Assembly: GCA_029449245.1 (NCBI GenBank)
Contig: JANATF010000006.1
Location: 124,001-188,000, forward strand
Source of the DNA: Mortierella alpina
Taxonomy: Eukaryota > Mortierellomycota > Mortierellomycetes > Mortierellales > Mortierellaceae
Direction: 5' to 3'
DNA length: 64,000 nt
Shown: piece by piece, positions 1 to 12,324 of the stretch
Layout of the letters: every line of letters begins with the position of its first letter
How positions within the stretch are numbered: position 1 is the first letter of the stretch
Position numbers and translations under genes: made by a program
The notes under the pieces: generated by a model
What the model saw: the letters and a program-made list of their open reading frames with translations, nothing else
Database searches by the model: none
Told to the model about the DNA's origin: nothing

Positions 1-31
1 CGATATAAAGAAATGCGATCATATACTATGC

Positions 32-37
32 TTTATT
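32..37 (-). terminator. AATAAA polyadenylation-like signal overlapping the GATA stop codon
   Basis: On the coding strand the stop TGA is directly followed by ATAAA, so AATAAA begins on the last base of the stop codon. If used, the 3' UTR would be very short. Other copies may lie beyond the window edge. Confidence 0.35.
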
Positions 38-332
38 CATAGCCTCTGGGCGTATGGGTTCAGCAAAGAGGGGGGTAAAGTTGAAGGTGGGGGTGGGGGT
101 TGCTGTGGCCATTCTGGGGCATCGTGCTTTGCATTCCACTCTGGGCAGGAGGGGGGGGGTATAAAACTCATCACTTGCGCCGGCGCTTGTGTCTGTGCTT
201 GGAATTGATGTGCCTGTGTATGCGCTTGTGCCTGTGCCTGCGCGTTGACATGGATCAGGGCGTGAGCCTGAGCCTGAACAAGGCTGAATCCTTGTGCACC
301 AGCCTGTTGCATTTGCATATGCTGCTGGTGCA

Positions 333-368
<36 letters not shown>

Positions 369-2403
369 GCTGCTGATGCTGTTGTTGTTGATGTTGCTGC
401 TGTTGTTGATGGTGATGAGTTTGTTGTTGCTGTTGCTGTTGTTGTTGTTGTTGTTGTTGCTGCTGCTGCTGCTGCAAGAGAAGCTGGTGATGATGCCGAA
501 GAGCGCTCTGATGGTGGGAGTGGGGTGTTGCGGTTTGCATCAAGAAGCTCGATGGGACTGAAGATCCAGCAGATCCCTTTCCGTTCTCGTAACGCGATCT
601 GCGGCGGATGACATTGCGCTTGAGTGAAATGGGTCGGTGAATGTGGTGCAGTTTGTAGTAGAGCCCACACGCGTTGCAGAGGATCTCGCCAGCGTCGTCC
701 TTGCGCCAAAGCGGGGTCATTGTCGTCTTGCAGTTGCTGCAGGTTGGCTGCATGCCTGCGGCCGAGGTAGAAGACTGGGATTCAACGCATTCTTGTCCCT
801 CATCTGAAGAGTCCTGCTGCAGAGACGACCCCGGACTGGAACCCCCCGAGACCCTGGCTGTATTCCTTAGACCCTTATTCATCAGCGTGGCGCCACCGCC
901 GATGGGAGTTGCCTGGATGGTCTGTTGCAAGTGCTTGGGGCGATGGGATGCGTGCAGCTTGTGGTAAAGCCCACAGGCGTTACAAAGGGGCTCATTGTCG
1001 GCGGATCGACGCCAGAGTGGTGTGACGGTGACGCCACAGTTCTGGCACTGTACACCCATCCCCGCAGCGGCCTTGATGGCGGCCTTGGAGGGCTTGCGAG
1101 GCTTGGTCACCTTGACGGGCCTGAGGTCGGTCTCATGGCGTTGGTGCAGGAGCAGCGAGGTATTGGATGAGGAGAGAGTCATTGGCATGTCTGCGATCAG
1201 TCGTGGACCTTGCGGGTATTGTCCAAAGGGATTGGATGGTGCTGACGAGGAGGAGCTGGAGGAGGGTGATACTTTGGGCAGGAACATATCTGGCGAGCCA
1301 GTCTCATCCATGGGCGACGTGGGCGTCAAGGGCGACATCGGAAGGGACGACTGAAGAGACTGGGTTTGCGCTAGCGGAAATGGAGAGCGCGGCTGAGAAG
1401 AGGAAGAGGACGTTGAGGGGCTTCGCTCGTGTGAGAGTCCCAACGGCGAGGGCGTGGATGAGGGGGTCTCGGGCGGAGAGATCATCCCTGCTTGGGACTG
1501 AAGCATTTGCAGAGACTTTGGCTTCAGCAAAGCCTGGGTGCAGATGGGCCGCGGCGTATGCTGAAGAAAAGTAGGTCGTTGGAATTGTTGAGGGTGCTGC
1601 TGCTGCTGGTGTTGTTGGTGCTGCTGCTGTTGGTGCTGCAAATGCTGCTGTTGGTGCTGATTCTGGTGAAGGTGAGGAAAAGACGCGGTGACTGGAGGCG
1701 TTGGCACAGGGAGGATTGTTTGGATTGATTGTGCGTTGCCGGTCAAGGCTTGCGTCGCCGCCGTCAGGTACGAGGCGGGAGACGACGACCACGCGGAAAA
1801 GATGTCTGGCTCTTGAGGGAACGGGTAGCCCTGGTACTGCGAGACATCGAAGGGGGGTATTAGAGGCCGGAGGGCAGCGTTGCCGTTATTTCTGTTGAAA
1901 GTTTGAGTCATCGAGGCTGTTAGCCAGTCGGTGTTACTGCTGCCGTTGTTGCTGTGTGATTGCATGGCGTTTGAACCCGAAAGCGCGTCCTTGCTGTCCA
2001 GCAGTAAGGGTGCTTGCGCGCCTGTATTGTTGAAGGACGGGTGCGAGGTATAGTTACAAGAGGGGGTTGAGAACGGTGTGTGTGTTGATACAGACGTTGA
2101 TGAGGCGGTGAAAGAGGCGGAGGAAGACGGACACGCGGTCGCAGGCACGAGGACCTCAATCGGCGACGTGCTGAAGAGAGTGTACGGCGATGATGAAAAG
2201 GTGGTCGATAATGGTAATGACGACAAGGAAGACGACGAGGAAGGGGATGACGCGGATGCCGCTGCTAGGGTCTGGCTGTGGTTGTGCTGGAGAGGAAAGC
2301 AAAAGTCTTCAGAGAGAAACGGCATCTCGAGGATGGAGGACGCTGCAGTCGTGGCCGCTGTAGAGTCCTCGGTTGCACTCGAGTCTGCAAAGTTGCCGAT
2401 CAT
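37..2403 (-). CDS. Two-finger GATA-type zinc finger transcription factor, 788 aa
   Basis: A single uninterrupted reading frame encodes a nuclear DNA-binding protein. Two GATA fingers of the CX2CX17CX2C type are visible: C453/C456/C474/C477 with a TPLWRR core, and C555/C558/C576/C579 with a TPLWRK core. Each is followed by CGLYHKLH or CGLYYKLH and a basic tail. Two-finger fungal GATA proteins are often iron regulators (Fep1/SreA/Urbs1), but those carry a cysteine-rich block between the fingers. Here the roughly 75-residue linker has one cysteine, so that assignment is not supported. The N-terminal half is Ser/Thr/Pro-rich. There is a Q/H-rich patch near residues 241-270 and a long interrupted polyglutamine tract near residues 640-697, followed by QA repeats. 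The sense strand upstream of the ATG is pyrimidine-rich. An AATAAA overlaps the stop codon. GATA identity is certain; the pathway is unknown. Confidence 0.93.
319..480 (-). repeat. CAA/CAG triplet tract encoding interrupted polyglutamine in the GATA factor
   Basis: On the plus strand this reads as GTT/GCT triplets; on the coding strand it is mostly CAA with interspersed CAG, CAT and CAC. It encodes Q-rich and H-interrupted sequence near residues 640-697. CAA dominates over CAG, and the interruptions suggest an older, partly stabilised triplet array. Confidence 0.9.
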
Positions 2404-5400
2404 TACGATGGCTGAAGGGGGTGGGTGACGGGAAGAGAAAGAGCGGAGCGTTCAAAAAGTGTGCGTGCGTTCGGATGTGTGGATGTGCTTATGGCAGCCT
2501 GTACGTGTGTGTGTGCGTATAGTATGTGAGAGAGAAAGAGAAGTAATAGGGAGGAGGAGGAGAGAAGAGAGAGAAAAGAGAAAGAAGAGAGAGACGGAAA
2601 GTGTCTGTGTACAAGGATGGAGAACAAAAAAAAAGTGGGGAAAGAGACCGGGAGAAAAGGGCAATTGAGCGGTCATGTCATGTCCAGGGGATAAGGACGG
2701 TGATGGGAGAGGAGGCGTGTTCTTATAGAGTCAGAGCGGATAGAGTATGAATGAAACAGGTCTGTTGGCTGGCGGTGTGCAACCAGCAGTGAACGGAGAA
2801 GAGCAGCTTTTTAATATAACGTTCAAGTGGGTTTGGGTAATAGAGTAGGCAGAGAGTATGTGGCAGAGAGGCAAAGAGCACTGTCCGCTTGAGCTGTCAT
2901 CCATTTTGCGTTCCGCATGTGTGCACATACGACAGCCGTGTATATACCATGTACCCTGGCAACGGACAACAGGAGGAGACAAATAAGGACGAGGAGAGAA
3001 AGAGGGCGAGAGAGAGCGTGTGTATGTGTAAGAGAGTTGGTTTGAGTGAGCAGCTGGCTTGCTGCGGGGACATTGGAGACAGGGAGACACGATGGGGGTC
3101 TGGCAGGAGGGACTGAATACAGCGCTGCGATGCTGTGTTCAATATAGTCTCTAGAGTACCACGGACAGGCGAAGGGAGTGTCTGCACAAACTGGAAAGAT
3201 GGCCTTCGAGCCGACAAGCATCGCCAGAAGAGACACAACCTGACACGACTCGTTGATGGGGACCAATTGACCCTCGCTCTCTCCTGCTTCCTATTCAATG
3301 GGCAGTCTATTGACCACAGACAATAATATGGGCCGTAGACAATGGACCCTTTTCAGCGTCCATTCTTGTTCGCGGACCAGCAGGACAAAGGCCCAAGAAT
3401 GAATACGCGGCAATAGAGTCGGGCATTAAGGTTGCGTCAAATTTCATTTATTCTTCGGTGTGCTCGCGTTTGCTTCCTTTCCTTCGTGGCCGTCCGTCTG
3501 TGTAACGGCCATGTAAACTCAACGCCTTAAGTAAACTCTCTTTTTCTGAATCGCGTCCTTCAGTCACTTCGCTCTCGTTCCTGCCTCGCCCCTCGCCTTC
3601 TCCGCCACTTTGCGCTGAGTGAACGACTCCCCGCAGCTGGACAGCCTTGCTGTTGAATACAGTCGTCCTTTTTTTACAATACTGATCGAGCACATCCCTG
3701 CCATCGCATTATAAAGCCCGCAGATATTCGTTCGCTTAGTCCCTTTGCATCTATGTATCGGCTTACAGTCCATTCTTGGTATGTGTGTGCTCCAAGAGTT
3801 TTCGCTCAGCTCTACCGTTAAATCCTATTTCTGGGAGACATAGGCGCAAGGTCATTACCTCCATCGAGCTGCAAGGTCTAGATGACAGATGGCGGCCCAC
3901 AACGGTTGGCATGCGCGGCTCTGGGCGATGTACGGCACTGTACACATCGAAACTGAAAAACGAACACACATGCACTCTGCCCAGAAATCCACCCACTCCA
4001 AACCTCCATTGACGAGCACTGGCAGCATTCCATTTAAGTTTTTGCCTTTTAGATTTTTGGGACGAGCTGCTAGTCATTGCCACCGTTGGTAGCGGAAAAA
4101 GTATCTCATCTTGAGTTGCAGGAACACAGAAAAGGTGATCTCTGCAAAAGGTGTCAAAACGTTCAATGCCTCTCATTTGAAAAAAAAAAAAAATGCTCCC
4201 ACTCGACATTCATGTGACTATAGACAAGCGCCCGATCATTGTGCCTCTCTAGCGCATCCGACCTCTTTCCTCGTGCTTGAGGTCCTATGTTCAACTATCT
4301 TAAACACATGTGTTTCTACGACCTCTGGGCAAGAATAATATCGGCAAGAATGTTCACAGTCTTGAATCACGAACACCTACAGCCCGTTTTTGACCACTAT
4401 GGAGGCCGGCGGCCGTGCTCCCTCAGGTCGGCCCACAGGGTATGTATGTATATTTGTCGCATATCTGCAGGGTGCCGTGTAACCTTCGAGTGATATTTCT
4501 TACATACCCGTCCCCGGATACACCTGCATCTTGGAACCCGTTGTGGTACAGCTTACACACCACATTGCTAATCCTCTCGACTCTGCCTTCAATCATATTT
4601 TGACACCTGAATATTAGATTCTTTCACCTGCCAAACCAGCCAGCGTCGCTGAAAACATACAAAAAAACCCCTGGTAAAAAAAAAGTCCGTCGATCGCTCA
4701 AAGTGAGCTTGGCACCAATGCGGGAGACAAAATCACCTTCTAATAACAGTAAGTATCCACAGGACCGTCGGAGCCGCCATCTCTCACGACTGGGCGTGCT
4801 GCGAAGATGGCGCCATGAAGACTGGTTACGCTTGGTCGAGAGAACTCCGCTTTGTCAGAGCGGCGCACAGTGAAGCTGCTGTCTACACGTGCTCTTAAAA
4901 TAGAGAAGGATCGTCCCCCAAGCCAGGAAACCACAAGTCAATGATCTAGAAAGCCGACTCCAGCCCAATCCCAGACTACTTACTTTCGCACGCAAGGATG
5001 ACGGCCTCGCTTGACGCTCCAATTTAGTAGTGAGCAGTACCAACTCCATGTATCCTGACAGGTTTATACGCTTTAGCGTACTTTATCTTGTAATGGGCCG
5101 CCTTGTTATTGTTTTTTATGGCAAGAAGTAGAGAGCAGGACGAAATTTATGTCATCAAAAAGTAAGTAATTTCGCTCGGCTTGCACCGCCTGTTTGGCTG
5201 CGGCTTTACAACCTCACAAATGGCAATTATATCTGCCTAACCCACGTCCCACCCCTGACTGCCACGATGATCCTGAGAGACGTTCTTGGCCATGGTTTCG
5301 GGGCGACATGCCCTATTTCAAATCACACTTGGTGGTCGTTGGCAGAGCTGAGAGTGCTCCGTGGCAGAGAGTGCATTGGGTTACACAACGATACATTATC

Positions 5401-8400
5401 TTCGGCCAATGAGACTGCAAGATCTCCTCATACTCGCAAGCGAGAAAGGACTCGAGTCTTTACCAGCCGGGGTGTACATGGCCGCGAACAGACCGATGAC
5501 CTGCCATTGTTAAAAAGGAATGCATTTCAAGTCTCTGCCATTCACCTTCTCCTTCCAAAAAGAATTCTGTCACAGGGACTCGCAGGCTGAAAACAAAAAA
5601 TTGATCGGCTAGAGGTAAGAGTGCTAACGGCCGCACAGCAAAGGATAGTTTACGGCGCGATTTTGCTGCCGCTTCTGTTCCCTTTGCAGGATAAAAAAAT
5701 AGATGAGCGCGATAGATGAATGCCATTGCATAGACTATAGCAGGTCCGACATGCATTGGTTGTACAGAAACCAGGGGCAACGCTGTCAACTACCGAGTAT
5801 TACGAATGTACACTGTACGCTCGGTCTATTTTAGTTCTTTTTTTTTTGTGGGGTTAGAACTAGGACACTCACCTTTGCCTTTGCGCCGAGGAGAAAAAGC
5901 ATACCATCACTTTACCAATGACAGCAGGTAGCTTAGAGCGAGAGAGAGGCTGAGGCGTCGCTCTGGAGATAAGAGCTCCCGCATGTAGTGTTTGTATAGT
6001 GTTGCGCACTGTATCGCGGGCATCAATGTTTACATCCTTTCAGTCAAGAGGTGGAGTGAGTGGTCCCGCAAGCGTCCTCCCTCCGTCTCCTGCAAGTCAA
6101 TGTCGTACGAAGCACTCTTTTTTTGCGCGCTTAAAATGCCCAGCAGAGCAAAGGCGAGCGTCTCTTTTGCCAACCGAGCAACCAACCTATAGATTGATAG
6201 AGTACAATTTGATGTAAACACCATCCTCTTCCACATGCAGCTGCTGGCATTTTCTTTTCTCTTATTGTGAGTGCTGCCATTTACTCCCTAAACCTCTACA
6301 TGTAATGACCGCACCCCGTGGCTCTCAAGCACAATTTCTCCGCTCCTCACTCCCGTCTCTTGCTGCCTCATTTTGCCCACGAAGAGCGGGTTGGAAGTGA
6401 TACAGAGCAATTGGTGAGAAGACGTGATCAGGTGGCGCCAAACTACACGCCAGACCACACCTGAATCTGGCATAAAAACGGCCATATCTTAGCTGTTGGT
6501 GAGTGAAGCTCAGCAAAACTACAATGATCTTCTTTTTCGTGAGATCCAAGGAGAAAAACAAAAACAAAAAATACCGTGCTATCATGATTTTGATCTTGCC
6601 TGTCATTTCTCTCCCCATCCAAAAGACACTTTTTTGGTCCGTCAATAGGCTACTGCAAACAATGTCAAGCAAGGCGATCAAGGTATCTTGATTATCAATC
6701 GCGGATCTGTCTTCATTTTTTTTTGTTTGCTATTTCGTGAAATGAAGTGTATGGATGGAAGAATAATGCTATGTTGGATGAGCCTCGTTTCTTTATCTGC
6801 TTCTAAGTTTTTCGACACTAGCAGTGCAGCTTCTTCATTTTTTTTTTTCCTTTGTTAACCCTCTTTGCAGTGGGAGTGGGGACTCTGCGCTGTTGTTTAC
6901 GAAGCGCAGTAGAAAACCTGCAAGCAAAAACATGAAAAATGTGAAGGGTCCCCGCCTCAGAAACCGCCTGGAATGTGCTCCCCGATGCAGGGATGAGATA
7001 TGTTTGCTCAAGAGGCAATGGTAGAGAGTCCGGGGAGGAACAGGCAGTGGTACATCAGACGAGCTCTTGCAGCTTTCTCTCTCTCTTTTTTTTTTTTTTT
7101 TTGGCGCCTAGCCTTATGGGCGAGGTTAGATATAGTTATGTATATAGTTTTCTGGAATGAAATAGTTTGTCATAGCTCCAACTCCTCACCTGCATTCGTT
7201 CCGAAGATACATCCGGCAAGACAATGCTACATTCAGTTCCTCATAGTTTTGTTATATTGTCTACTATACGTATACTGTACATGTTCAAGAGAAATAGAAT
7301 ACAGTACTGTAGCCATGTTCTCTATCGTCATACTTGGCACTCTTGTTTCTCCACACAAGTGTAAGCGCCAAGTTTTTGGTGTCATGAGTTTTTCTCCAAA
7401 AAAAAAACATCACTGTGTTGGGACACTTGGGTCTGGATCTCATCTGCTTAGCCATTGCAGACAAGAGGACATGGAACCAATGGTATGAGGTGCGATCATT
7501 CTCTCTCTTGTTTGTTATTTTCTCCGCTTAGGGTAGTTAATCCCGAAGGATCACAAAAAAAAAAGGCAGATTTTGGCGGAACTAGGCAGTTTAGAAGGAC
7601 AGTCCTTCAGCGAGACGACGTGACCCCAGCAAGCGGAGCCCCTCGTCCCACTGCTGTACAGTAGCAAGAAAAGAAAAAGATGCTGCTCGCTGCTGTCATG
7701 TGTGAATGTGGCCGCCTGGTTGGTGCAGGGCAACTTTGGATCGCAGACTTTGATTTTCTTTTTTTTTTTTTTTTCGGCCTGCATTGTATGTCCGACTCAA
7801 TAACGTATTGCGAATTCAGTTTTTTTATGTTTGCTACCGCGCTCTCTCCAGACAAGCCATTCTTTCCATAAACCGCTTCGTTGCTACCGACCGCCGTCGG
7901 CCCACTTTCCTGCTCATGCACTGCACATGTAATACAACGCTGCAAAAAAAAAGTCAAGGCCAGGGCCGCGCGCGCGCTTATATCACCCATTCCCCCCCTC
8001 CTCCAAGAGCCTTGACTGTATTCACCTCTGCAACAAAGAAAAATGGGCTCCTTTAGTCCACGCGGCATTGAAATCCACTCAAGGCCTCTAGAGTGTTCCT
8101 TTGGCATGTTCTCATCCTGAGACGCCCCGGTCGGACTCCTTCACCATAAGAGCTGTCTTGTCCATGATTTTTTTTTCGAGGGAACTCGGCCCGTTTTGTT
8201 CGCAGACATCTTCGCATCAATGAAATCGCTTTCCGCAAAACCCTGCCTGCATTAATTTCGGCATATCAAAAAAAACTGACATCCATGCATGCTCAATGGT
8301 TGTCAAATGAGGGTGCCCGCGCCCTCATGCTGTGCTTCCACTGAAATGAGGCTGGAGCTGAGGTCGGGGCATCATGTCCATGGGAGGCTATCTCAGCGCT

Positions 8401-11400
8401 CAAACTGTGGAACATTAGATATAATATCAGCTCAGTGCTTCAAGAAAACCTCGTTTTGAAGAGAGCTATGCAAGAAAAAATAATAACTGTACCGCACCAC
8501 CGTCCCTCCATGCATTCCTGGACATAGTGAGAGACCCGCATCTCGATGTTCACACCCAATGCGACTTTTTGGACCTGCCTATTGGACGCTAACCCCTCCG
8601 TCCCCTTGCAGCTATGATTCATTGCTCGTGCAACATGAGTTAGCCGGGCAGTCCAGTAGTTCATGCGTAGTGCTATCTGTACGATACATCCCGCAAACGA
8701 CCAAGCAAACAAAGCCTACCTTGCCTCTACGAGTAGCCGCGACGGACGACGTATCGTCATTCTTTTTTTAAAGGAAGTGCTAAAGTACACAGGTGTGCAT
8801 ATCGTACTAAGCGGCTGCTGACTGCAGGCGCTGATCTGCTAGATAGTTCCTTTTTCTTGGCAGCCATTAAAACAAAACAGCCCATCTGAAGCCCGCCGCA
8901 TCATTTTGACGCTACCCCTGTCTATTGCGCTGTGCAGTGTATTGTATGTAGAGATGTGTTACTTTGAAGTGACATGTATCTGCTCCCGATCGCGCGCCAG
9001 CTTGTGGTAGCCAGATCCTGTTTTTATCGCGCATGCAGTTGCTTTTCATACCATTATTGCTAACCCATCTGCGTATATGCATGCAATAGAAACGGAGAAA
9101 TGGAGAAAACTGAGCACCCCAACAATGTTGCCAACAATTGTTGGCAGTAAAGAGCCAAGGGCGTCCCCATCCTGGATGCAAAAAAGCACATCACAAAAAA
9201 TAATTAAAAAAACAAAATGGCTGTGAGAGCAGCAGCTCACGCAGCTCAGCTCTCGCGAACCCCCCTCCCCTCCTCGTCTGCACCTTTACATACACAGATG
9301 CGATAATCTACACACGGAATTCTATAGACACTCCGTGTCTGTAAACATGAGCTGAGTATACACATCCAATTTCCTTCCATATATTGTAATGCACACCTCC
9401 AGCGCTCACTCCTTCCCCTAAGTCTCTCACACACTCACACTGTCGTTGTTCATGACGCGTAGATCGAGAGCAATTTACCGATATCCACTGACTTCGATAG
9501 GTCTCACTTACTCAGGTACCAAGGACACGAGTTGTACGTTATGGAAGGTATGCTAGGCACACAAGACCCAGGTTACAGCTTCTGCAGGAGATACATTACT
9601 CTGGCGATCCCAATACCTGCCATAGAGAGCCTGCAGCCGAGGATGTTCAAGGCCCCCCTCCCTTTGCCTTGCAATGGCTTGGGCCGTAGCTGAGCAGATG
9701 GGTACAGTATGCTGGGTTCAAAATAAAAAGCAGGGCGAGATGAAGATGAGACCATGTAAAACGAGGTGCATGCACCCCCGATGCTGGAATGGGATTTTTT
9801 TTGAGGCAAGGGGTAACTACTGAATACCGCTTCCACATCCTAACCTAACCAACCGGTCGTGAACTGTTGTCCCAGGGGTGCTTTTGCTCTTTATCCATCC
9901 TTTCTCCCTGTTAGCCTAATGGCCGAGCCTGAACGGGTCATCAACCGATACGAGAAGAGAAACAATAAACGTGCGCTGAACTTCGCTCTCCGCGTCGCGA
10001 GACAAAAGGCGTGTAGGAAACAAAAAAAAAACTAGACACGGCATCAAACACAACAAAAAACGAAAGCACCTGTATGACCAATGGCAGACTAACGTTGCCT
10101 CTTTTCTGATGGGAAGGGCGTCCACGATATACGCTTGTAGATAAATGTACTGGTGTATGTACAATACATCCTAAAAAATAGGGTCGCATTTATGTTACAT
10201 GTACCATGAGGCCGTACTCAGTCAATGGCAGGGGCCTTTCGGGGCGCTCTGTTTGTTATGAATGGGTAATGCTTGAAGTGATACGTCCGTTATAGAATAC
10301 AACGCCATTAAAGTGTTGGGAGGAAGCGGATCATGACCTCTTATGGGCATCTGTTATACTTTGCCCTTTTTTTTGGTAGTGCAATACCTCGGTTCAATAT
10401 GCTGCGGTCATGACAGCAATTGTACTAAGGGAAACTGCCATGTCCACTTCAAACTGTTGTAGTGTTAAAGACCAAATCGGTAAAGCCCCGTCTAGTCCTT
10501 TTTTTTCAGGCATTGTATCCTTTTCCACAAGGTTTCGTCCCCATTCCATAAGCCAAACCCAGTTAAGAATGCAAAGCTGTCAACACGAGGAGTAGCGCGG
10601 GAACAGAGAACATCATATGGAACAAGGTTATTTTTCTTGCACAAACACCTTGCTCTTCCAAGCGCAGCCCAGCTGTCACCTTTTTTTGTGCATCGTTCAG
10701 ACACTGGTCCATGTTTTTGGTGCAACCCTGTCTTTTTGCTACCCCTCCCTCCTCTCTGCAGCAACCAGACTCCAGAGACAACAGCAGACACATGCGTGTT
10801 ACGGGCGAGGACTCTTGTGTGCTGCATCACAGGCACCTTGTCCTCATTGTGAGACGTCCTCAGTAATCCGAAAAGAAAAAGAAAAAAGCCTCGCCGTAAT
10901 ACCTATCACTCATCATTCAGCCGAAAGAGAGGTGCTCAAGATTTTGTGTCAAGGGCTGCAGCTTCCAAAGCTGGAGGTGAAAGGAGCTGAGAGCCCCATT
11001 GTCCTTTTTCGTTTACCACCCCACGGACTCACTGTTTCGACCTTTTTCGAACTCCTCTCGCACCATGGGACTTCAGTACTGTATCGACAGTAGTTTACCT
11101 GACATTGGGGACCGCAGTTTGCTGTGTCCCTGGTACAATCTAGACTTTGATTCTTGGGAATGTAATGAGAGAAAAAACAAATGTCAGGCTCGGCTGAGTG
11201 GTTGAATTGCTTGTAGACACATGGCATCATTTCCTCTTGTCGCGATTGGCCCACGCGTCAATCTTACACCTCACAATGTTTACTTCCTCAGGCGAGCACG
11301 ACGCGTTCTTGAACCTAGAGACTGAAAAAGGCAGAAAGGCACTTTCCGTCCATTCGGCTGGTTTGTTTTCTTTGTTAAAAATAGTTGCGCGAGGTGAGTG

Positions 11401-12324
11401 AGGTGAGGCGAAAGTGCGTGGGGGAGAACTAGCCTAGCACCCCTGGGAAAAAGGAACACAGACCGTGTTTTTCACAAGAGGTGGGTGATTGGGCGCAAGG
11501 TGTGCAGTCGCCGTTGGTTGTTTCGATTCAATTGCAGTAAATGGAAATGGAACACCGCTCTTGACTAAACCCCATGCAACGACGATCGACTCGTACCATC
11601 TCACCTCATTCCTTTCAATAGGGATCGTCTGAATACTCACCTGTTCGAGAGCCCTGCTCGAAATTGCAAGTGGCCCCTTGGGTTCTACGAATGGATTTCT
11701 AGAATGGTTGACCATTGATTCCGATCGCGATTTCTTCCAGCGTGAAGATCACCATGCAACAGCTCATTCATACCTTATCCTGTTCGCCAGTATGCAGCCT
11801 GGGCAAGAATCGAGGATCGAGAAGAGTGATTGAGGTTGCCGTACAACCGCACAGTGCTTCTTGGCGTTGAAGAGTACTACTGTACTGTCGCAGACAACGA
11901 GCACAAACAGCAGGTGTCGCGTCCTAAAGCGCCCTGACCCCTAGTTCACTAGAGAAAGTCACATCATAGTAAGCTGTGCACCAATGTCCGGCATATTCCC
12001 ACGTCCTCACTGCTCCCTCTTTTGAATAAAATCTCGTCTGTCTGCCTCCGCCCGCCCCACATAGTCCCAAATACGCCCTTTTCCGCCACTTTAGCCACTG
12101 CAGAAGGTCGCACCCGCCTGGGGGCAGGAGGACCGTCAAGGATTGATCATGAATGACGCAGCGTTAGACCCCCAAAACGCCACACACAGCGCGACAACTA
12201 ATCGCTAGGCACTGCAAAGATGAACCAAAATGACGAACTGCCAAGATGAACGAATCTTTGAGTGTCCACTATTGGTGATGACGCGACTGCAATTGCGACG
12301 CTATTCGTTTCGGCGAAAGGTGTG
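2404..12324. other. 9.9-kb stretch with no recognisable gene
   Basis: It lies between the start of the GATA gene and the stop of the BTB gene. The first 300 bases are purine-rich on the plus strand, that is a CT-rich leader for the GATA gene. The rest contains only short unrelated open frames without domains, many A or T homopolymers (for example T runs near 7087-7103 and 7758-7774), an 18-bp palindrome at 9129-9146, and no tRNA-like B box, terminal repeat or transposase remnant that I can identify. It is probably a long regulatory intergene or decayed sequence. Multi-exon genes made of very small exons cannot be excluded by eye. Confidence 0.6.
9129..9146. repeat. Perfect 18-bp palindrome
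   Basis: TGCCAACAATTGTTGGCA equals its own reverse complement. It stands alone in the gene-free region. The TTGG/CCAA half-sites could suit a dimeric DNA-binding protein, or it could be chance. Confidence 0.7.

Noticed and set aside
100-611. Open frames on the plus strand with long L or V runs
   Set aside because: They are antisense translations of the polyglutamine codons of the GATA gene, which has clear finger motifs on the other strand.
2404-12324. Search by eye for transposon remnants, terminal repeats or reverse transcriptase motifs
   Set aside because: No paired long repeats, YxDD-like or DDE-like motifs were found; a repeat-library search would be decisive.
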